Shown: piece by piece, positions 7,345 through 8,984 of the stretch
Numbering within the stretch: the first letter of the stretch is position 1
How the letters are laid out: each line of letters starts with the position of its first letter
NCBI GenBank assembly: GCA_029548025.1
Contig: JAKPOE010000007.1
Location: 1-8,984, forward strand
DNA: 8,984 bases
Reading direction: 5' to 3'
Source of the DNA: Spirochaetota bacterium
GTDB lineage: Bacteria > Spirochaetota > UBA4802 > UB4802
The notes under the pieces: model-generated
Database searches by the model: none
What the model was told of the DNA's origin: nothing
What the model saw: the letters and a program-made list of their open reading frames with translations, nothing else
Made by a program: the position numbers and the translations under genes

Positions 7345-7553
7345 ATAGTTCTTTTGAACGGTTTTAAACTGGGGTTAAAAGATGGGCCAAAGGAGACATG
7401 AAGAAGAGGTGGCTTGATGCTGCAATTTTACAGAGTGAAGAGCGGATGCATCGACTCAGTGGATTTATGAGTATTAAGCCTCTGATAAAAAGTAGTGAAA
7501 AAGTATTGAGCGAAGAAAAAATTAAAATTGACTTGACAAATTTAATACCATAG
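7345..7553 (+). pseudogene. Transposase C-terminal-like fragment (frame-shifted)
   Basis: Just after the truncated transposase the same frame reads IVLLNGFKLGLKDGPKET and stops at 7399-7401. A second frame (ATG at 7398, preceded by AGGAG only 2 nt away) gives 51 aa: MKKRWLDAAILQSEERMHRL, GFMSIKPLIKSSEKVL, ending at TAG 7551-7553. The pattern RW..AAIL..E.R...+.GF..+..L resembles the C-terminus of IS256/Mutator-type transposases. This is recognition by eye and may be wrong. If right, two different transposases are joined here, or the first was deleted through its middle. Alternatively it is the distal end of the same IS1182-like gene after a large deletion. Confidence 0.35.
7497..7532. repeat. 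36-bp direct repeat, copy 1
   Basis: Begins GAAAAAGTATTGAGCGAAG and ends AAATTGAC. It is identical to 7561-7596 over all 36 bases and lies inside the transposase-like fragment, encoding EKVLSEEKIKID. Confidence 0.9.
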
Positions 7554-7560
7554 GGAATTA

Positions 7561-7596
7561 GAAAAAGTATTGAGCGAAGAAAAAATTAAAATTGAC
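7561..7596. repeat. 36-bp direct repeat, copy 2
   Basis: Perfect second copy, 64 bp downstream of the first and in a different reading frame. It runs into a stop at 7609-7611. It is followed by non-coding sequence up to the recombinase gene. Confidence 0.9.
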
Positions 7597-7620
7597 AGGA
7601 AGATTTGTTGAGGATATGAA

Positions 7621-7629
7621 TGTTATACT
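7621..7629 (+). promoter_or_regulatory. Extended -10 promoter element before the recombinase
   Basis: TGTTATACT fits the extended -10 pattern TGnTATAAT with one mismatch. No good -35 stands at 17 nt, which extended -10 promoters can tolerate. Transcription would start near 7636, about 45 nt before the TTG start or 80 nt before the first ATG of the recombinase. Confidence 0.4.
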
Positions 7630-7679
7630 GCTATGGAATTTCCACTAAAAGCGGGATGAGCTCTTATGGGTAATTTCTA

Positions 7680-8861
7680 TTGACTTTTTTTGAAAAGACT
7701 GATGTTGATATTACAATGATGAATAAAGGATTGCCAAAAATCAATATTAGAAAAGACGAGTCAGGTGAAATTAGAGTTTCATTTAGTAGTTATCAGTCCA
7801 TTCTTGTGAAAAAGATAAAAAACATTAAGGGAGGCAGATGGCATCCAGATGAAAAATATTGGTCCTTTCCGAATACTAACGGAATTTTAGAGAAGATTTT
7901 TAAAGTCTTTGAAAGTGAAGAAATTAATTTAGACCCTGCTCTCCAATCTCAGCATCCTTCTCCCATCATTGTGAGGGACAAAATTTCCCCTGCGGAAGCA
8001 GACAAGCAATCTCTCTATAACTTTGAGGATTTGAGAAGAGAACTTGTTTCAAGAAAATACAGCTATAAAACCATTAAAGCCTATATTTATTTCAATAAAG
8101 ATTTTCTAAACTTCTTAGGTAAAAGACTACCTGACATTAATGATGATGATATAAAGAATTACCTTCTTCATCTTGCAGAAAATAAACAATCTGCAACTTC
8201 TACCCTGAATCAAGCCATCAACGCATTAAAGTTTTACTATGGTGAGGTGCTAAAGCGGAAGTTTGTTTATGAAATTAAAAGACCGCGCAAAGATAAAAAA
8301 CTGCCTGTTATTTTAAGCCAAGAAGAAATTACAAAAATCCTCTCGTCTGTTGATAATATCAAGCATAAGGCAATCTTAATGCTTATTTATTCTGCTGGAT
8401 TAAGGGTGGGCGAAGTGGTCAAACTGAAACCCGAGGATATAGATAGCGAAAGAATGCTGATCCACATTAAAGGGTCAAAGGGACGGAAAGATAGGTATAC
8501 GATTCTATCGGAGACTGCATTAGAAATTCTCAGGGAGTATTGGAGGGAATATAAACCCAGGAAGTGGCTTTTTGAAGGGGCAAGGCCAGGCAGATATTTA
8601 TCCATAAGAACCGTTGAAAAGATTTTGGAGCATGCCTGTGAAAAGGCAAATATAAGAAAAGATGTTTCAGTCCATACTTTGAGACACAGCTTTGCCACTC
8701 ATTTATTGGAGGGCGGAACTGATTTAAGATACATTCAAGAGTTATTGGGACATAAAGATAGTAAAACGACCGAAATTTATACTCATGTGAGCATTAAAAG
8801 TATTGGGAAGATAAAGAGTCCACTTGATACATTGGGACTCAAAGAAGGAAATAATAAATGA
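7680..8861 (+). CDS. Tyrosine recombinase with HARP-like N-terminal extension, integron-integrase-like
   Basis: This 393-aa site-specific recombinase has three parts. Residues 20-85 form a HARP-like module (KKIKNIKGGRWHPDEKYWSF). Residues 112-195 are a SAM-like core-binding domain (LRRELVSRKYSYKTIKAYIY). Residues 205-385 are the catalytic domain: R242 in AGLRVGE, K267 in GSKGRKDR, H332 and R335 in HTLRHSFATHLL, H358 in LLGHKD, and nucleophile Y367 in TTEIYTHV. All six catalytic positions are present. The end (THVSIKSIGKIKSPLDTL) resembles integron integrases, but their extra segment before the HTLRHSF box is absent, so this is a relative and not a canonical IntI. The start is uncertain: a stop at 7671 bounds the frame, TTG at 7680 has only a weak GGGT upstream, and ATG at 7716 or 7719 has no ribosome site. 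Either choice keeps all domains. A palindrome cluster follows the stop. Confidence 0.92.
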   Translation: MTFFEKTDVDITMMNKGLPKINIRKDESGEIRVSFSSYQSILVKKIKNIKGGRWHPDEKYWSFPNTNGILEKIFKVFESEEINLDPALQSQHPSPIIVRDKISPAEADKQSLYNFEDLRRELVSRKYSYKTIKAYIYFNKDFLNFLGKRLPDINDDDIKNYLLHLAENKQSATSTLNQAINALKFYYGEVLKRKFVYEIKRPRKDKKLPVILSQEEITKILSSVDNIKHKAILMLIYSAGLRVGEVVKLKPEDIDSERMLIHIKGSKGRKDRYTILSETALEILREYWREYKPRKWLFEGARPGRYLSIRTVEKILEHACEKANIRKDVSVHTLRHSFATHLLEGGTDLRYIQELLGHKDSKTTEIYTHVSIKSIGKIKSPLDTLGLKEGNNK

Positions 8862-8984
8862 CAAAAATTGTTAGCCTATGGGAGTTTTCTGGTAGTTCGG
8901 CCAGATTCGGAATATCCGAAGTACTTCGGATATCACCCCGATTTTATTGGTATATCCGAACTTGTTCGATAATAACTAAGTTAT
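8858..8984 (+). CDS. Possible small ORF overlapping the recombinase stop (3' partial)
   Basis: ATG at 8858 overlaps the recombinase TGA as ATGA and is preceded by AAGGA (8844-8848) at a usable distance. The frame stays open for 42 codons to the window end, starting MTKIVSLWEFSGSSARFGIS. I do not recognise the product. The frame runs straight through the palindrome cluster, so the open frame may be accidental. The start signals are good, but there is no evidence of protein-like conservation. Confidence 0.25.
   Translation, partial: MTKIVSLWEFSGSSARFGISEVLRISPRFYWYIRTCSIITKL
8896..8984. repeat. Cluster of TTCGG/CCGAA palindromes after the recombinase
   Basis: TTCGG at 8896, TTCGGA-ATA-TCCGAA at 8906-8920, and a perfect 22-bp palindrome at 8912-8933 (arms ATATCCGAAGT and its complement) are followed by a second copy of ATATCCGAA at 8952-8960. 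That copy forms an imperfect hairpin TATC(C)GAAC-TT-GTTCGATA with one bulged C (8953-8971). ATAACT-A-AGTTAT (8972-8984) ends the window. The position directly downstream of a tyrosine recombinase suggests a recombination or attachment site. The integron core consensus RYYYAAC/GTTRRRY is not matched. Confidence 0.6.

Noticed and set aside
7497..7596. CRISPR array suggested by 36-bp repeats with a 28-bp spacer
   Set aside because: There are only two repeats, the repeat reads as part of a transposase-like fragment, there are no cas genes, and nothing repeats before or after.
8387..8698. 103-aa minus-strand ORF
   Set aside because: It lies antisense to the catalytic domain of the recombinase, where the coding evidence is very strong.
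8953..8984. Canonical integron attC or attI site
   Set aside because: AAC and GTT triplets are present in hairpin arms, but the seven-base core sites RYYYAAC and GTTRRRY do not match, so the canonical label is not supported.

Overview
The window is an AT-rich bacterial chromosome segment. It probably comes from a diderm, and a spirochaete-like lineage is plausible. That guess rests on the large hybrid kinase (jelly-roll-like sensor, seven-helix 7TMR-DISM membrane domain, kinase, receiver, SpoIIE phosphatase), a domain style common in Leptospira and Spirochaeta relatives. There is no rRNA or tRNA, so the taxonomy is inference only.

Layout from left to right. (1) Bases 2-2467 (+) hold the 3' part of a large DUF2194-like protein with a divergent NodB-type polysaccharide deacetylase region; the gene begins upstream of the window. 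(2) Bases 2485-3311 hold a small mobile element: a Y1/HUH transposase of the RAYT type on the minus strand between 15-bp perfect inverted repeats, followed by an AT-rich tail with 9-bp degenerate repeats. The 10-bp core GGGTCAGAGC or its complement occurs four times: at both ends, inside the transposase gene, and at the end of the tail, where it supplies the stop codon of the next gene. (3) Bases 3305-6821 (-) hold a two-gene operon: a 71-aa helical protein read first, and 7 nt later a 1097-aa sensor kinase/receiver/PP2C phosphatase. (4) Bases 7057-7596 are a graveyard of DDE transposases: a truncated IS1182-like N-terminus with intact expression signals, then a fragment that resembles a transposase C-terminus, and a perfect 36-bp direct repeat. 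(5) Bases 7680-8861 (+) hold an intact tyrosine recombinase with a HARP-like N-terminal extension and an integron-integrase-like C-terminus but no integron-specific insertion. It is followed at once by a dense cluster of TTCGG/CCGAA palindromes, including a 22-bp perfect palindrome, running to the window edge.

How it fits together: the kinase operon and the deacetylase-like gene look like host genes for signalling and envelope polysaccharide. The RAYT element sits between their convergent 3' ends. The right third is accessory DNA, with dead transposons next to a living recombinase and its candidate recombination site. The items most worth following up are the recombinase with its palindromic site, the self-matching RAYT element, and the 71-aa protein coupled to the kinase.
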